64,000 nucleotides of DNA from Roseivivax halotolerans (GCF_900115815.1 NZ_FOXV01000016.1:1-64000); one strand, 5' to 3'. Shown: positions 34,585-43,708, counted from the first letter of the stretch. Program-made: numbers and translations. The notes: generated by a model not told the origin, from the letters alone.

Positions 34585-35561
34585 CCGACGTCGCTGCCCT
34601 TGCCGCAGATCTGGCCGCGCATCCCAACGTCACCGGCAAGCGCGACATCGACGTCGTTTGCGGCGCGCTGGGTCTGAGCCAGGACAGTCCGGGCCGTCCC
34701 GGCGACGATGCCGCCGCGCTGCCGGACGGCGACGGCTGGCAGCTGGTCGCGACCGAGGGTTTCATGAACGAATTCGTGGCCGATGCGCCCTGGTTCGCGG
34801 GCTGGTGCGCGGTCATGGTGAACCTGTCGGACATCGCGGCGATGGGCGGACGCGCCACGGCACTGACCAATGCACTCTGGACGCAGGGCCCGGACCAGGC
34901 CGCAGAGATCCTGCGCGGCATGGCCGAGGCAAGCGCGACCTATGGCGTGCCTATCGTTGGGGGCCATTCGAACCTGCGCACCGACCGCGCGCAACTCGCC
35001 GCAACCATGCAGGGCCGCGCACAGGCACTGATTACCAGCTTCGACGCCGAGCCGGGCGACGTGCTGATCGCGGCGGTCGATCTGCGCGGGTGCTACCCCG
35101 GCGAGAGCGACAATTTCGCGGCGTTCCTCGGTACGCCGGCTGAGCGCCTGCGCGGCGATCTCGAATTGCTGCCAGAGCTTGCCGAGGCCGGGCTCGTCCA
35201 CGCGGGCAAAGATATCAGCCAGGGTGGCATCGCGGGCACTGCCCTGATGCTGGCCGAATGCTCAGGCTGCGGGATAGACATCGATGTCGCCGTGATCCCG
35301 CGTCCCGAAGGTACGGATCTCGCGCGCTGGATGCGCACCTTCCCCAGCTTCGGCTTTCTTCTGGCAGCCAAGGCCGCGGATGTCTCTGCGATCTGCGCGC
35401 GCTTCGCCGCACGCAACATCGCCGCTGCCGAGATCGGCCGCATCACATCCGGCAGCGCGGTGACCTTGTGCGACGGAGCTGACCGCGCACCGCTCTGGGA
35501 CCTTGCGGCCCGGCGGTATCTGGGCCTCGCCCCCATCCAAAAGGAGCCGATCGATGCCTGA
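34581..35561 (+). CDS. AIR synthase-related protein of the Nit1C cluster (MSMEG_0567 C-terminal-like)
   Basis: A 326-residue PurM/SelD/ThiL-type ATP-dependent enzyme. The N-terminal half shows GDDAAALPDGDGWQLVATEG (nucleotide/metal-binding acidic pair) and MVNLSDIAAMGGRATALTNA. The C-terminal half has AGKDISQGGIAGTALMLAE. PurM-like enzymes activate an amide or carbonyl oxygen with ATP, fitting ring-closing or amidination chemistry, but the substrate is unknown. ATG at 34581 overlaps the GNAT stop; the 3' end overlaps the next gene by 8 bases. Confidence 0.88.
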   Translation: MTDVAALAADLAAHPNVTGKRDIDVVCGALGLSQDSPGRPGDDAAALPDGDGWQLVATEGFMNEFVADAPWFAGWCAVMVNLSDIAAMGGRATALTNALWTQGPDQAAEILRGMAEASATYGVPIVGGHSNLRTDRAQLAATMQGRAQALITSFDAEPGDVLIAAVDLRGCYPGESDNFAAFLGTPAERLRGDLELLPELAEAGLVHAGKDISQGGIAGTALMLAECSGCGIDIDVAVIPRPEGTDLARWMRTFPSFGFLLAAKAADVSAICARFAARNIAAAEIGRITSGSAVTLCDGADRAPLWDLAARRYLGLAPIQKEPIDA

Positions 35562-35832
35562 AGTGACCTTTCGTCTGCGCTGGCCCGACGGGACGGAGGA
35601 CACCTGCTATTCGCCGTCGACGGTGATCCGCGAGCACCTGAAGGCGGGTGAGTCCTATTCGCTGGCAGACTTCATGGACCGCGCAATTGATGGCCTCGAC
35701 CGGGCCGCACAGCGCGTCGAGGCCAAATTCGGCTTCCGCTGTAGCTCTGCCGATGCACAGGCCGCGCGGATCAAGTCCCGCGCCTCCGCCTATTCCCCCG
35801 AGGAGACGATCACATGCCTATCCATGACCTGA
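35554..35832 (+). CDS. MSMEG_0570 family small protein of the Nit1C cluster
   Basis: A 92-residue protein with FRLRWPDGTEDTCYSPSTVI near residues 5-24 and a helical C-terminal half (RAIDGLDRAAQRVEAKFGFRCSSA). It matches the small MSMEG_0570-type member found in Nit1C clusters; no activity is known. Two cysteines are present. The ATG at 35554 lies inside the end of the preceding gene and the end overlaps the flavoprotein gene by 19 bases, so the order is translationally packed. Confidence 0.82.
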   Translation: MPEVTFRLRWPDGTEDTCYSPSTVIREHLKAGESYSLADFMDRAIDGLDRAAQRVEAKFGFRCSSADAQAARIKSRASAYSPEETITCLSMT

Positions 35833-37103
35833 CAGCGGCACCCGAGGCCCGCACCCATCTGCCCGTCGTCATCATCGGCGCAGGCCAGGCGGGGATGTCG
35901 GCCTCGTGGCATCTGTGCCAAGCGGGCGTCGAGCACGTGGTTCTGGAGCGGAACACACGTTTTCATGCGTGGAAAAACCAGCGCTGGGACAGTTTCTGCC
36001 TCGTCACGCCGAACTGGCAGTGTCGCTTGCCGGGCTTCCCTTATTCTGGCGATGATCCGGGCGGCTTCATGCTCAAAGACGAAATCGTGGAATACGTGGA
36101 GGCCTTCGCGGAGAGTTTCGATGCGCCGCTGCGCGAGGGCGTCACCGTCTCCCGCGTCGCGCGCGATGCCGCGGGGCGCATCGAGGTAGATACCGATGGT
36201 GGGCTCTGGTCGGCCGATCACGTGATCGTGGCTTCGGGCGGCTATGATCGCCCCATCACGCCGCCCTTTGCGGCCGGTCTCGATCCGTCGATCACCCAGC
36301 TTCATACCCGCGACTACACTGGCCCGAATGACATCCCAGAGGGCCGCTGTCTCGTCGTTGGCACGGGCCAGTCCGGTGTGCAGCTGATGGAGGATCTGCA
36401 CATCGCGGGCCGCGATGTGTCACTCGCCGTTGGCCCCGCGCCGCGCAGTCCGCGCCAGTACCGGGGGCGCGACGCGACCGACTGGCTGCACGCGATGGGC
36501 TATTACGACATCACCATCGACCAGACGCCCGACCCCAAGGCGACTGAGGCCAAGACCAATCACTACATGTCGGGCCGCGATGGCGGACACGAGATCGACC
36601 TGCGCCGCTTCGCAAAAGACGGATTGCCGCTTTATGGCTCGGTCACCGGCATGGACGGCACGCTGATCTCCTTCGCGCCCGATCTGGAGAAAAACCTCGA
36701 TGACGCCGACAAGAGCTATGTCGGAATCCGCGAGATGATCGACGCCTACATCGCGCGTGAAGGCATCGACGCGCCAGTGGAGCCGCCCTTTGAGAAGGTC
36801 TGGCGCCCCGCGACCGAGATCACCGAGATCGACGCCGCCGAGGAGGGCATCACCTCTGTCCTGTGGTGCATCGGGTTCCGGCCAGATTACAGTTGGCTGC
36901 AGCTCGACTGCCTCGATCCCACCGGGCGCCCGGTGCATCGTCGCGGTGTCTGCGAGAACCCGGGCGTCTATTTCCTGGGGCTCAGCTGGCTGAATACTTG
37001 GGGCTCCGGGCGCTTCCTGAGCGTCGGCGAGGATGCCGAGTATGTCACGGGGGTGATCTCGGAGCGTCTGGACAAGCACGGGCGTGATCGGCGCTACGGC
37101 TGA
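35814..37103 (+). CDS. FAD-dependent oxidoreductase of the Nit1C cluster (MSMEG_0569/NitH-like)
   Basis: A 429-residue flavoprotein monooxygenase-like enzyme. An FAD-binding Rossmann motif VVIIGAGQAGMSASWHLCQAG begins near 18 (G-x-G-x-x-G) and a second dinucleotide motif VVGTGQSGVQ lies near 180. The ATG-like end IGFRPDYSWL and a closing GLSWLNTWGSG region follow. It resembles the flavin monooxygenase family and matches the MSMEG_0569-type member. In cyanide-assimilating bacteria an oxygenase step has been proposed for this cluster; here that is inference. Confidence 0.88.
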   Translation: MPIHDLTAAPEARTHLPVVIIGAGQAGMSASWHLCQAGVEHVVLERNTRFHAWKNQRWDSFCLVTPNWQCRLPGFPYSGDDPGGFMLKDEIVEYVEAFAESFDAPLREGVTVSRVARDAAGRIEVDTDGGLWSADHVIVASGGYDRPITPPFAAGLDPSITQLHTRDYTGPNDIPEGRCLVVGTGQSGVQLMEDLHIAGRDVSLAVGPAPRSPRQYRGRDATDWLHAMGYYDITIDQTPDPKATEAKTNHYMSGRDGGHEIDLRRFAKDGLPLYGSVTGMDGTLISFAPDLEKNLDDADKSYVGIREMIDAYIAREGIDAPVEPPFEKVWRPATEITEIDAAEEGITSVLWCIGFRPDYSWLQLDCLDPTGRPVHRRGVCENPGVYFLGLSWLNTWGSGRFLSVGEDAEYVTGVISERLDKHGRDRRYG

Positions 37104-37441
37104 GACGGGCCGCGAAATCTGCCAACGTCCATTGCTCGGTATGGTTTTGAGATATCATCTGCGCTCAGGTCTACATTTGGACTTTTTGGGCGGACAGCCG
37201 ACATTCGCTGCCTGGCGCACCAAGGTCCGCTACGTCTGAAAGCCGCCGATCCTGTTCCCGGAATGCTGCAGATCAGTTGAAGGCCAGTGTCCTTCGAAAA
37301 AGCGGGAAGTGGTCTGCAGCTACGGCGGGACCTTGCCCGTGATGCGCGAGGCCATAGCAAGTTGCCAACGAATGTCTCGAACGCGGTCGTCTCAAACGAC
37401 GGTCTCAAAGCCTGAGCCGACCACGGCTCCGGCTCGAGGGA
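37104..37441. other. Intergenic region with a dispersed repeat copy
   Basis: These 338 bases between the Nit1C flavoprotein and the convergent phosphoesterase hold no supported gene. The copy of the GCGGA...TTCGCTGC repeat at 37190-37211 is the only recognisable element; no strong terminator stem was seen. Confidence 0.5.
37190..37211 (+). repeat. Dispersed intergenic repeat, copy 1
   Basis: GCGGACAGCCGACATTCGCTG followed by C matches two other intergenic sites (50324-50345, 60745-60766) at most positions. All three copies share GCGGA, CCG/CCGG, A-C-x-TTCGCTGC. Confidence 0.6.
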
Positions 37442-38497
37442 TCAACTATTCTTCACAAGCGTCAGCTGCCTCGCGGGATTGCAGCTTGCCCGTCCCTCAT
37501 CGAGCGGCCTTCCATCCGTGGCCGACAGGAAAGACCACGTGAAAGCGCTCTCACCAAGCATCAACCGAAGCAGCCCCCGGGTTTCGAAGATCGCGGCATC
37601 CGTTGTGTCACGCGGCGGGATGGAGTGGGATGTCTTGCCGCCCGTACCAACCGTGAACTCGATCGTTCCGGCATGATTGTCTCTGCGCCCCTCTGCATCG
37701 AGAGGCGCGGTGCGTTCATAGAAATGGTTGTGCCCGTTCAGAACGAGTGTTGCCCCGGCCTGCTGAAGAGCCCGGAACAACGCGATAGCTGCTTCGCTGC
37801 CGCCGCGGCTTTTGATCGAATGCGCGGGCTTGTGATAGAAGGCCAGGATACAGCGCTCGCTTGCCTCCTCGAGTGTCTTTGCCAGCCATCTGCCCTGGTC
37901 CGATGCCGGATCGGCGGGGACCTCGCTGTTCAGGGATAGGATCAGCCAAGCGCCCCGATGAAGCGCGTAATAGCCCGTGCGGTCTTGGCCCGCCTGGCCC
38001 TTCCAATAATCGAAGTAGCCATCCGCCCGGTGTGTTCGGTATTCGTGGTTTCCCGGCGCCGGGAACGTGCGGTAGCGCAGCTTGCCCCAGACCGGATCGT
38101 AACACTGATCGAACTCGGCATTCGTACCGGAACGGTATACGAGGTCGCCGAGGGCCAGGAACGCGGCGTCCGTATAGGCCTCTGCCAAGCGCGCGGTCTC
38201 GACAGAGCTGTCTTCCCTTGGCAGAAACGCCGCTTTTAGACCGAGAAGGTTGGAAGTTTCGGGAAGGACACCCTTGAGCCCGCGACCCCGGGGACATTCG
38301 GCGAGATCGCCAACGGCAATCAGCTCAAGAGGGCCTTCCGAAGGCTGCAGGCGATCCGGTTGCGGCCCGAGGCTCTGGATGTCCGGGGGGAATGACGACC
38401 TGATCTCTGATGCGGCGAAGCTCATCCACCCGCTCTCGACTGAGAGAAGCAATAGTGTCGTTACCGCGATGCTTCCTAGGACCCCACGAGCGTTCAT
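37442..38497 (-). CDS. Exported metallophosphoesterase, purple-acid-phosphatase-like
   Basis: A 351-residue protein with an N-terminal membrane or signal segment (about 5-25). The calcineurin-like metal site is complete: VGDLAE, LALGDLVY, APGNHEYR, AFYHKPAH and NGHNHFYERT supply the Asp, Asn and His ligands. It should hydrolyse phosphate esters outside the cytoplasm. The start at 38497 was chosen on the signal segment; a longer frame overlaps the regulator gene. It is the last of four minus-strand genes with PepSY, cytochrome b561 and LuxR-type proteins. Confidence 0.85.
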   Translation of the reverse strand: MNARGVLGSIAVTTLLLLSVESGWMSFAASEIRSSFPPDIQSLGPQPDRLQPSEGPLELIAVGDLAECPRGRGLKGVLPETSNLLGLKAAFLPREDSSVETARLAEAYTDAAFLALGDLVYRSGTNAEFDQCYDPVWGKLRYRTFPAPGNHEYRTHRADGYFDYWKGQAGQDRTGYYALHRGAWLILSLNSEVPADPASDQGRWLAKTLEEASERCILAFYHKPAHSIKSRGGSEAAIALFRALQQAGATLVLNGHNHFYERTAPLDAEGRRDNHAGTIEFTVGTGGKTSHSIPPRDTTDAAIFETRGLLRLMLGESAFTWSFLSATDGRPLDEGRASCNPARQLTLVKNS

Positions 38498-38498
38498 G

Positions 38499-39044
38499 TC
38501 ATGTTTCTCTGTGTTGAGGCCGCTCGTGCTGTCCTGTCGCGGCGCCGCATCGATCAATTTCTGCGACGGCCAGCCCGGTCTCAAGAAGATCTTCCACGAA
38601 CCAGGCCGCAAATTGCGCGCGTCCGGTCACTCCGGCCTTTGAATAGATCCGGGTAAGCTGTGCCCGCACCGTCCCTGGAGCCGCGCCGCGCAACTCGGCG
38701 ATCTCACCCACGTCCAGGCCCTTGAGCGCGAATGCACCGACATCGCGTTCCGCAGGCGTCAATCCCCATGCATCGAACTGAGCGCTTATGACATCTGCGA
38801 GCGCACCGCGGGCGGTGTCGAGAGCACGCTCCTGGCTGCGCAGACGTTCGAGCGTGACTCGAAGCTGCCACCCGGCAAAGATCACACCCAGGATCAAGGC
38901 GACCGCGACGAACGCCTCCAGCAAACTGTGAGGGGCCGACGGAGCGTTCAGCAGATCCGTGACAGCGTCACCCACAAAGAACACGGTCGCGACAGCCTGC
39001 AAGATCACTATGGCGGCGATCACCACGGGGCGGGGCCTGTTCAT
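38499..39044 (-). CDS. Membrane-anchored LuxR-type HTH protein
   Basis: A 181-residue protein with two hydrophobic helices (about 8-30 and 42-62), a short coiled coil (LRVTLERLRSQERALD) and a C-terminal GerE/LuxR HTH (LTPAERDVGAFALKGLDVGE, then GTVRAQLTRIYSKAGVTGR). No receiver or ligand domain is present, so sensing would have to come from the membrane part or a partner. The ATG at 39044 overlaps the cytochrome b561 stop, and its own stop lies 1 base before the phosphoesterase start codon region. It may regulate its own operon. Confidence 0.83.
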   Translation of the reverse strand: MNRPRPVVIAAIVILQAVATVFFVGDAVTDLLNAPSAPHSLLEAFVAVALILGVIFAGWQLRVTLERLRSQERALDTARGALADVISAQFDAWGLTPAERDVGAFALKGLDVGEIAELRGAAPGTVRAQLTRIYSKAGVTGRAQFAAWFVEDLLETGLAVAEIDRCGAATGQHERPQHRET

Positions 39045-39712
39045 CACGTGGCTCCGGCGTCCCGCTTGCTCTTTTTCCGGCCTGTCAGCATCGGCATCAC
39101 AAGATTTCGTCCGAGCAGGCGGCTTTCGAGCGCGACCCCGGCAATATGCAGAAAGGCCAAGACAAAAACGAGGTTGGCTGCAAGTTCGTGTGTCTCTTCG
39201 GCGATCTCCTTCACACCTTCATGATCGCGGCTTTCCTCGCCCTCCACAAGCACGGACCAGTCACCCGCTGCGACGGCCGCCTTTTGCTCGGAAATCGAAA
39301 GGGGGCTTTGAGCATCAGTCATCACAAGACCCGTAAGCACCACCAGGCCCAGGCATGCCCACAAGGCGTAAGCCATGATCGAGCCTGCCGGATTATGCGA
39401 GGGATAATGTTTGGGCGTTCCTCGCAAGAGGTCGCTGAGATGCTTCAAAGCCGCGATCGGTCTGGGCGGGAATGTGGAAAAGCGGGCCTCGCGCGGTCCC
39501 GTGAAGCCCCAGACGAACCGAAGCGCCAGCAATCCGAAGACCGCCCAACCGACCCAGATATGCGGGGCGCTGCCATCCTCGGTAATGAGGCCATTCGCCA
39601 CGACTGCGCTCGCGACGCCCCAATGCGTCAAACGGACCAGTGGATCCCAGAGCTCTGGGGGCGCATCGGCGCCCCCGTCGCGCGCACCGGCGTTCGTCCG
39701 GGTGTCAGTCAT
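39044..39712 (-). CDS. Cytochrome b561-type membrane protein
   Basis: A 222-residue di-haem b-type cytochrome with four main helices. Haem-ligand histidines are found in RLTHWGVASAVVAN near the N-terminus and in the later HELAANLVFVLAFLHIAGV block. It probably shuttles electrons between quinol and a periplasmic partner. The gene starts inside the end of the PepSY gene (8-base overlap) and ends with an ATGA overlap to the LuxR-type gene. PepSY plus b561 pairs are common; the added regulator and phosphoesterase are not. Confidence 0.88.
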   Translation of the reverse strand: MTDTRTNAGARDGGADAPPELWDPLVRLTHWGVASAVVANGLITEDGSAPHIWVGWAVFGLLALRFVWGFTGPREARFSTFPPRPIAALKHLSDLLRGTPKHYPSHNPAGSIMAYALWACLGLVVLTGLVMTDAQSPLSISEQKAAVAAGDWSVLVEGEESRDHEGVKEIAEETHELAANLVFVLAFLHIAGVALESRLLGRNLVMPMLTGRKKSKRDAGAT

Positions 39713-39965
39713 CGGCCTTGATCTCCGTCACCAACCCCGTGTTCGGCGCAATATAGACTTCCCATTTCTTGCCGTCGGCATCCTTGCACTTGGCTTCGAT
39801 CTCTCCATCTTCAGCCTCGAAGCGTGGCGACATGCATCCGCTCGCTTCAAGAGCAGCTGTGGCGTCTTCGGGGTTGGATCCGACCAAGTCACCGACCGCA
39901 GGCATGGCCATGGCGGAGAACGGAACAGCGCTGAAAACAAGAGCTGTGAGGTAAACGAGTTTCAT
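39705..39965 (-). CDS. PepSY domain periplasmic protein
   Basis: An 86-residue protein with a signal peptide (1-21, ending AMA) and one PepSY-like domain: ATAALEASGC, then AEDGEIEAKCKDADGKKWEV and a closing IAPNTGLVTEIKADD. Two cysteines may form a disulfide. PepSY proteins of this size often accompany cytochrome b561 and may modulate or donate to it. It heads the four-gene operon and overlaps the next gene by 8 bases. Confidence 0.83.
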   Translation of the reverse strand: MKLVYLTALVFSAVPFSAMAMPAVGDLVGSNPEDATAALEASGCMSPRFEAEDGEIEAKCKDADGKKWEVYIAPNTGLVTEIKADD

Positions 39966-40323
39966 CGAGATCGTCCTTTCAGGGTTGTTTCCGCGGCGCT
40001 CCTATCGTCGCCGCCAAGCTCGATCAGGACGAAGATCGTGGTCGAGGTCGATCCGATGAATGTTGAAAACGGGCCCGATAAGCGCGCGCTTATTCCGGCG
40101 ACGTGATGACTTCTTGGCGCATCCGACCGGTCGGGCCTGAATTGTCGATGGCCGGAGAGCTATGCCCACGCACAAACCGACGACAGCTTCAGTTTTCGAT
40201 CCCGCCGCGTCGTTTCGACCACGAGAGCCGTATTCGGCCAGGCGCTCTCGTTGCGTCGGAGCAGGGCCGATCGCATCCATGCGATGCGAAACACAAAGCG
40301 GAGTTCGCAAGACACGAGTCGGC
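39966..40323. other. Intergenic region, nothing recognised
   Basis: These 358 bases between the P1B ATPase end and the PepSY start must contain the promoter of the PepSY operon. Short open frames are present but none shows a domain or ribosome site, and no clear hairpin terminator for the ATPase gene was found. Confidence 0.45.
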
Positions 40324-42225
40324 TCAGGGCGTGGTGCCTCGGGCGATGTCGGCCGTCGCGGAGGAGGCAGTGTTCACGGTGCCGGCCGCCCATTCATGGG
40401 GCGTGATGCGAAGAGCACGGAGCGCGTTCAGGATCACGGCAACGTCGATGAGCTCCTGCAGGAGGGCTCCTTGCACCGGGGTGAGGTAGCCGAACGCGGC
40501 GGCAATCATGCCGATGATCGACAGTCCGATCCCGACGACGACGCTTTCGACGGCGATGCGCCGGGCACCGCGCGCGATGTCGATCCCCGGCCCGAGCCGG
40601 TCGATCCGGTCAATGAGTAGCACCACGTCCGCCGCCTCTGCCGAAGCCGCTGCGCCGCGCGCGCCCATCGCGACACCCACGTCAGCCACAGCCAGCGCCG
40701 GCGCGTCGTTGACGCCGTCGCCCACCATCATGACGGGCCCGCGCTTGCGCTCGTTCAGCACGAGCCGGACCTTCTGGTCGGGTGTGAGACCGGCGTGCAG
40801 CCCGTTGAGGCCAAGCCCCATGGTCACCTGTTTGGCCACGTCGGCGCGGTCGCCGGTGGCGAGCAGGATACGTCCGACGCCCTGGCGGCGCAGACCCTCG
40901 AGCATCAGGCGCGCGTCGACCCGTAGGGGATCGGACATCACGAGGAGCCCTGCCATCTGTCGGTCGATAGCGACGGCAACGAGGACCGAACCGGCGACGG
41001 GATGTCCGCCCGGTTCCTGTCCGATGCGCGATGCGACGAATGCATCCCCCCCGACGATGACCGTGCGGCCCTCGACCCGGCCAGCGATGCCTTCACCCGG
41101 GGTCTCGGCGACGTCGAAGGGGGCGGGCAGAACGAAGCCGCGCGCATGCGCGGCGGCGACGATGGCCTGCGCCACGGGGTGCTTGGACGCCTGGTCAAGC
41201 GCGGCGGCCACCCGCAGGATGTCGGCCTCCGCAAAGTCGCCGAAGCTCTCGATTGACATGATCTGCGGACGGCCTTCCGTCAGCGTGCCGGTCTTGTCGA
41301 GGATCAGCGTTCCGATGCGCGCCATGGTCTCCAGTGGCCCTGCGCCCTTGATCAGCACGCCGAACTGCGCCGCACGCGATAGACCAGCGACCAGCGCGAC
41401 TGGCACCGCAAGGATCAACGGACAGGGCGTCGCGACGACGAGCACGGCAACGGCCCGGATCGGATCGCCGGTGAACCACCAAGCGGCACAGGCGATGCCG
41501 ACCGTGATCGCCAGAAACCAGAGCGACCAGCGGTCGGCAAGCCGCGACATCGGCGCCTTCGAGGCTTGTGCCTCTTCGACCAGCCGAACGATCCCGGCAT
41601 ACGTGCTGTCCTTGGCTTCTCGCATCGCGATCAGATCGAAAGCCTCGCCCGCGTTGGTCGAGCCGCTCATCGCCTCCGCCCCGCGCGTCAGCCGGATCGG
41701 CAGGGATTCGCCCGTCAGCGCGGAGGTGTCGAGGAAGGCTGTATCCGAGGCCACCTTGCCATCGACCGGCGCGACGTCTCCCTGCCGGATCAAGAGCCGG
41801 TCGCCCGGCGCAATCTCATCGAGGGGCACCTCCTCCAGCCCGCCGTCGCGATGCCGTGTCGCCGTGCGGGGCACGCGGGAGAGAAGGTCGCGCATTTCAC
41901 GGCGGGCCCGGCCCTCGGCGAAGGCTTCGAGGAAGGTGCCACCGGAATACATCACCGCGACAACCGCCGCGGCAAGCTCCTCGCCAAAGAAGAGCGCCGC
42001 CGACATCGACAGCGCGGCGACGATATCGAGGCCGACCTCGCCCGAGCGAAGGCTGACCAAGATCTCCACCACGAGCGCGGCGAGTGCGGGAACGACCCCG
42101 GCGATCCAAATCACGTTCGCCGCATCCGGTCGGCCGGACAAGGAAACGACAAGTCCCGAAACCAGGCCGACTGCGGCAGTGATCAGCAAGGCTGTCTTCA
42201 GGTAATCGGAACGGATCGTGTCCAC
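40324..42225 (-). CDS. P1B-type heavy-metal-transporting ATPase
   Basis: A 633-residue inner-membrane metal pump. The actuator loop contains TGES, the membrane metal site is ATPCPLILAVP, the phosphorylated aspartate is in DKTGTLTEGRP, and the hinge is GDGVNDAPALA. There is no N-terminal HMA metal-binding domain: the protein starts directly with membrane helices (about 8-60). CPL with a C-terminal QGALLQELIDVAVILNALR helix is typical of Zn/Cd/Pb exporters of the compact type, but specificity is uncertain. Monocistronic by appearance. Confidence 0.9.
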   Translation of the reverse strand: MDTIRSDYLKTALLITAAVGLVSGLVVSLSGRPDAANVIWIAGVVPALAALVVEILVSLRSGEVGLDIVAALSMSAALFFGEELAAAVVAVMYSGGTFLEAFAEGRARREMRDLLSRVPRTATRHRDGGLEEVPLDEIAPGDRLLIRQGDVAPVDGKVASDTAFLDTSALTGESLPIRLTRGAEAMSGSTNAGEAFDLIAMREAKDSTYAGIVRLVEEAQASKAPMSRLADRWSLWFLAITVGIACAAWWFTGDPIRAVAVLVVATPCPLILAVPVALVAGLSRAAQFGVLIKGAGPLETMARIGTLILDKTGTLTEGRPQIMSIESFGDFAEADILRVAAALDQASKHPVAQAIVAAAHARGFVLPAPFDVAETPGEGIAGRVEGRTVIVGGDAFVASRIGQEPGGHPVAGSVLVAVAIDRQMAGLLVMSDPLRVDARLMLEGLRRQGVGRILLATGDRADVAKQVTMGLGLNGLHAGLTPDQKVRLVLNERKRGPVMMVGDGVNDAPALAVADVGVAMGARGAAASAEAADVVLLIDRIDRLGPGIDIARGARRIAVESVVVGIGLSIIGMIAAAFGYLTPVQGALLQELIDVAVILNALRALRITPHEWAAGTVNTASSATADIARGTTP

Positions 42226-42511
42226 GCGGCTTATCTCCTCTCCGCTGAGGCGATTGCCGCCGGCTGTTCCTCAAGTCGTCGTCCGAACACCCAAGCCCCA
42301 TGCACCGGCATCATCATCGCGCAAGAGGACCAGGGCGTCGAGGCATCTGCGCCCACCTGCGTGCTTGCGTGGCGGCCCAAAACAGGATGGCGCTCGGACT
42401 TGCAGATGGCAGCTTCTGGATCTCAAGGCTCGGAGCCTTGGGACGCCAGAGCCCAATCTACCCCCCGTCGCTCCTCGTCATCGAGGCGAAGTCGCTCGCG
42501 GTTAGGCGCGC
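42226..42511. other. Intergenic region at the edge of the accessory block
   Basis: These 286 bases separate the metal ATPase from the truncated helicase-like gene. They would be the place where the missing helicase 3' part ended, but no recognisable remnant was found in any frame. Confidence 0.4.
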
Positions 42512-43708
42512 TCACTTTCCCGAAACTTGGATAATCTCGGCCTCCGGTTTGGCTTCGATCGGAACGAAGCGCGCTCCTTCGGCGAGGCGGTTGGTGATCT
42601 CGGGGTCGGCATCCGCATCCAGCAGCATCAGCGGTGCATCTCGTGGCAATGACCTGAAAGAGTGCAGCTTGATGACGCGCCGCGTCTCACCCTTCTCCTT
42701 TACTGTCCCAAGCGTCAGCTGGGCGTCGAGTGCGGGATCGTCTTGCGCCAGACGCCTGAAAATCGCTTGGCGCTTCCGTGACGCCTGAAACGCACGACGA
42801 TCGAACATGTCGATGCGGAACGCCGTAGTTTTGCGGGGGTCCCACGGAAAGATCTCGAGCTCTGGACGTATCTCGGCCTCCGCTTTGCAAAAGGCCTCAA
42901 GGCGATCGCACGCAAACCTCTTGTCCTGCAATGCAGCCGAAACGCTTTTGCCAACGCGCAGCGCGGCGACGAGCTTTGTCCGCGCCTCCAGATACTCCTC
43001 CTGCAGATCCGTGGGAAAAGCGGCTCCCGGCGGGTCGAGAAAATCGTCCAGAGAGATTTGCATCGTTTTCACACGCGTCGACCAGACTTTTTCATCGATG
43101 ATCCGGATCGCGACAGGCACACGCTGGTCGATCGGTGGGAGTGCGTCGAGATAGGTATGCGCGAGGAAGATGATCCGGGTGCCCGTCACCTCTTTCTGCG
43201 CAAGGTAGTGGCAGCCTTGCGCACAAGGGGCATGGCGTATCTTGCCGGATTTGGAGCGTGCGCGGCACAGAGATTGGGTGATCGATGGCACGAGGCCCTG
43301 AACCTGGCGCACAAGGTCGTGTCGGTTGCACATGGGCGTGTCCGGATCATCGCTCCGCGGTGCGGTGCGGCCGCGAATGACCTGGATAGGCAAGCCCGTG
43401 CCCAAAGCGGCAAAATCGCGCGCGGCGCGGTCCGCGAGATCGAGCGTGGGCATATAGATCATCACATGACCGCGCTGAAGAAGCCGGGACCCCTGTTCGG
43501 CAAGAATGCGGAGCGCGGTCGACGTCTTGCCAAGGCCCGCGGTCACCTTGAACGCGATTGCGGGCGCAACCTCATCCGGCACGTCCTTTTCCTCCGCTAC
43601 AGATGAGATGAAATCAGACATCTCGTGATAGAGCCGTTGGCGCGCCTCTTTGGGCTCAAGCCAGTCCGGGATGGGCGCGGAGGCGTGGAGTTCTGTGTCG
43701 AAATGCAT
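42512..43708 (-). CDS. Helicase-like P-loop ATPase, probably C-terminally truncated
   Basis: A 398-residue protein with Walker A at KVTAGLGKTSTALRI (about 57-71), RGHVMIYMPTLDLADRAARDF (helicase motif Ia-like), a four-cysteine stretch between about 150 and 195 (MCNRHDLV, SLCRARS, APCAQGCHYLAQKE), and a DEKVW box in the motif II position. It ends soon after PLMLLDADADPEITNRLA, a motif III-like strand after which full-length helicases carry a second RecA domain. None is present, so it is probably truncated. Start at 43708 follows AAGGAAG. It diverges from the tandem-HTH gene. Confidence 0.7.
   Translation of the reverse strand: MHFDTELHASAPIPDWLEPKEARQRLYHEMSDFISSVAEEKDVPDEVAPAIAFKVTAGLGKTSTALRILAEQGSRLLQRGHVMIYMPTLDLADRAARDFAALGTGLPIQVIRGRTAPRSDDPDTPMCNRHDLVRQVQGLVPSITQSLCRARSKSGKIRHAPCAQGCHYLAQKEVTGTRIIFLAHTYLDALPPIDQRVPVAIRIIDEKVWSTRVKTMQISLDDFLDPPGAAFPTDLQEEYLEARTKLVAALRVGKSVSAALQDKRFACDRLEAFCKAEAEIRPELEIFPWDPRKTTAFRIDMFDRRAFQASRKRQAIFRRLAQDDPALDAQLTLGTVKEKGETRRVIKLHSFRSLPRDAPLMLLDADADPEITNRLAEGARFVPIEAKPEAEIIQVSGK

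Noticed and set aside
40508-42205. 565-codon plus-strand open frame opposite the metal ATPase
   Set aside because: Serine/arginine-rich noise complementary to clear P-type ATPase motifs.
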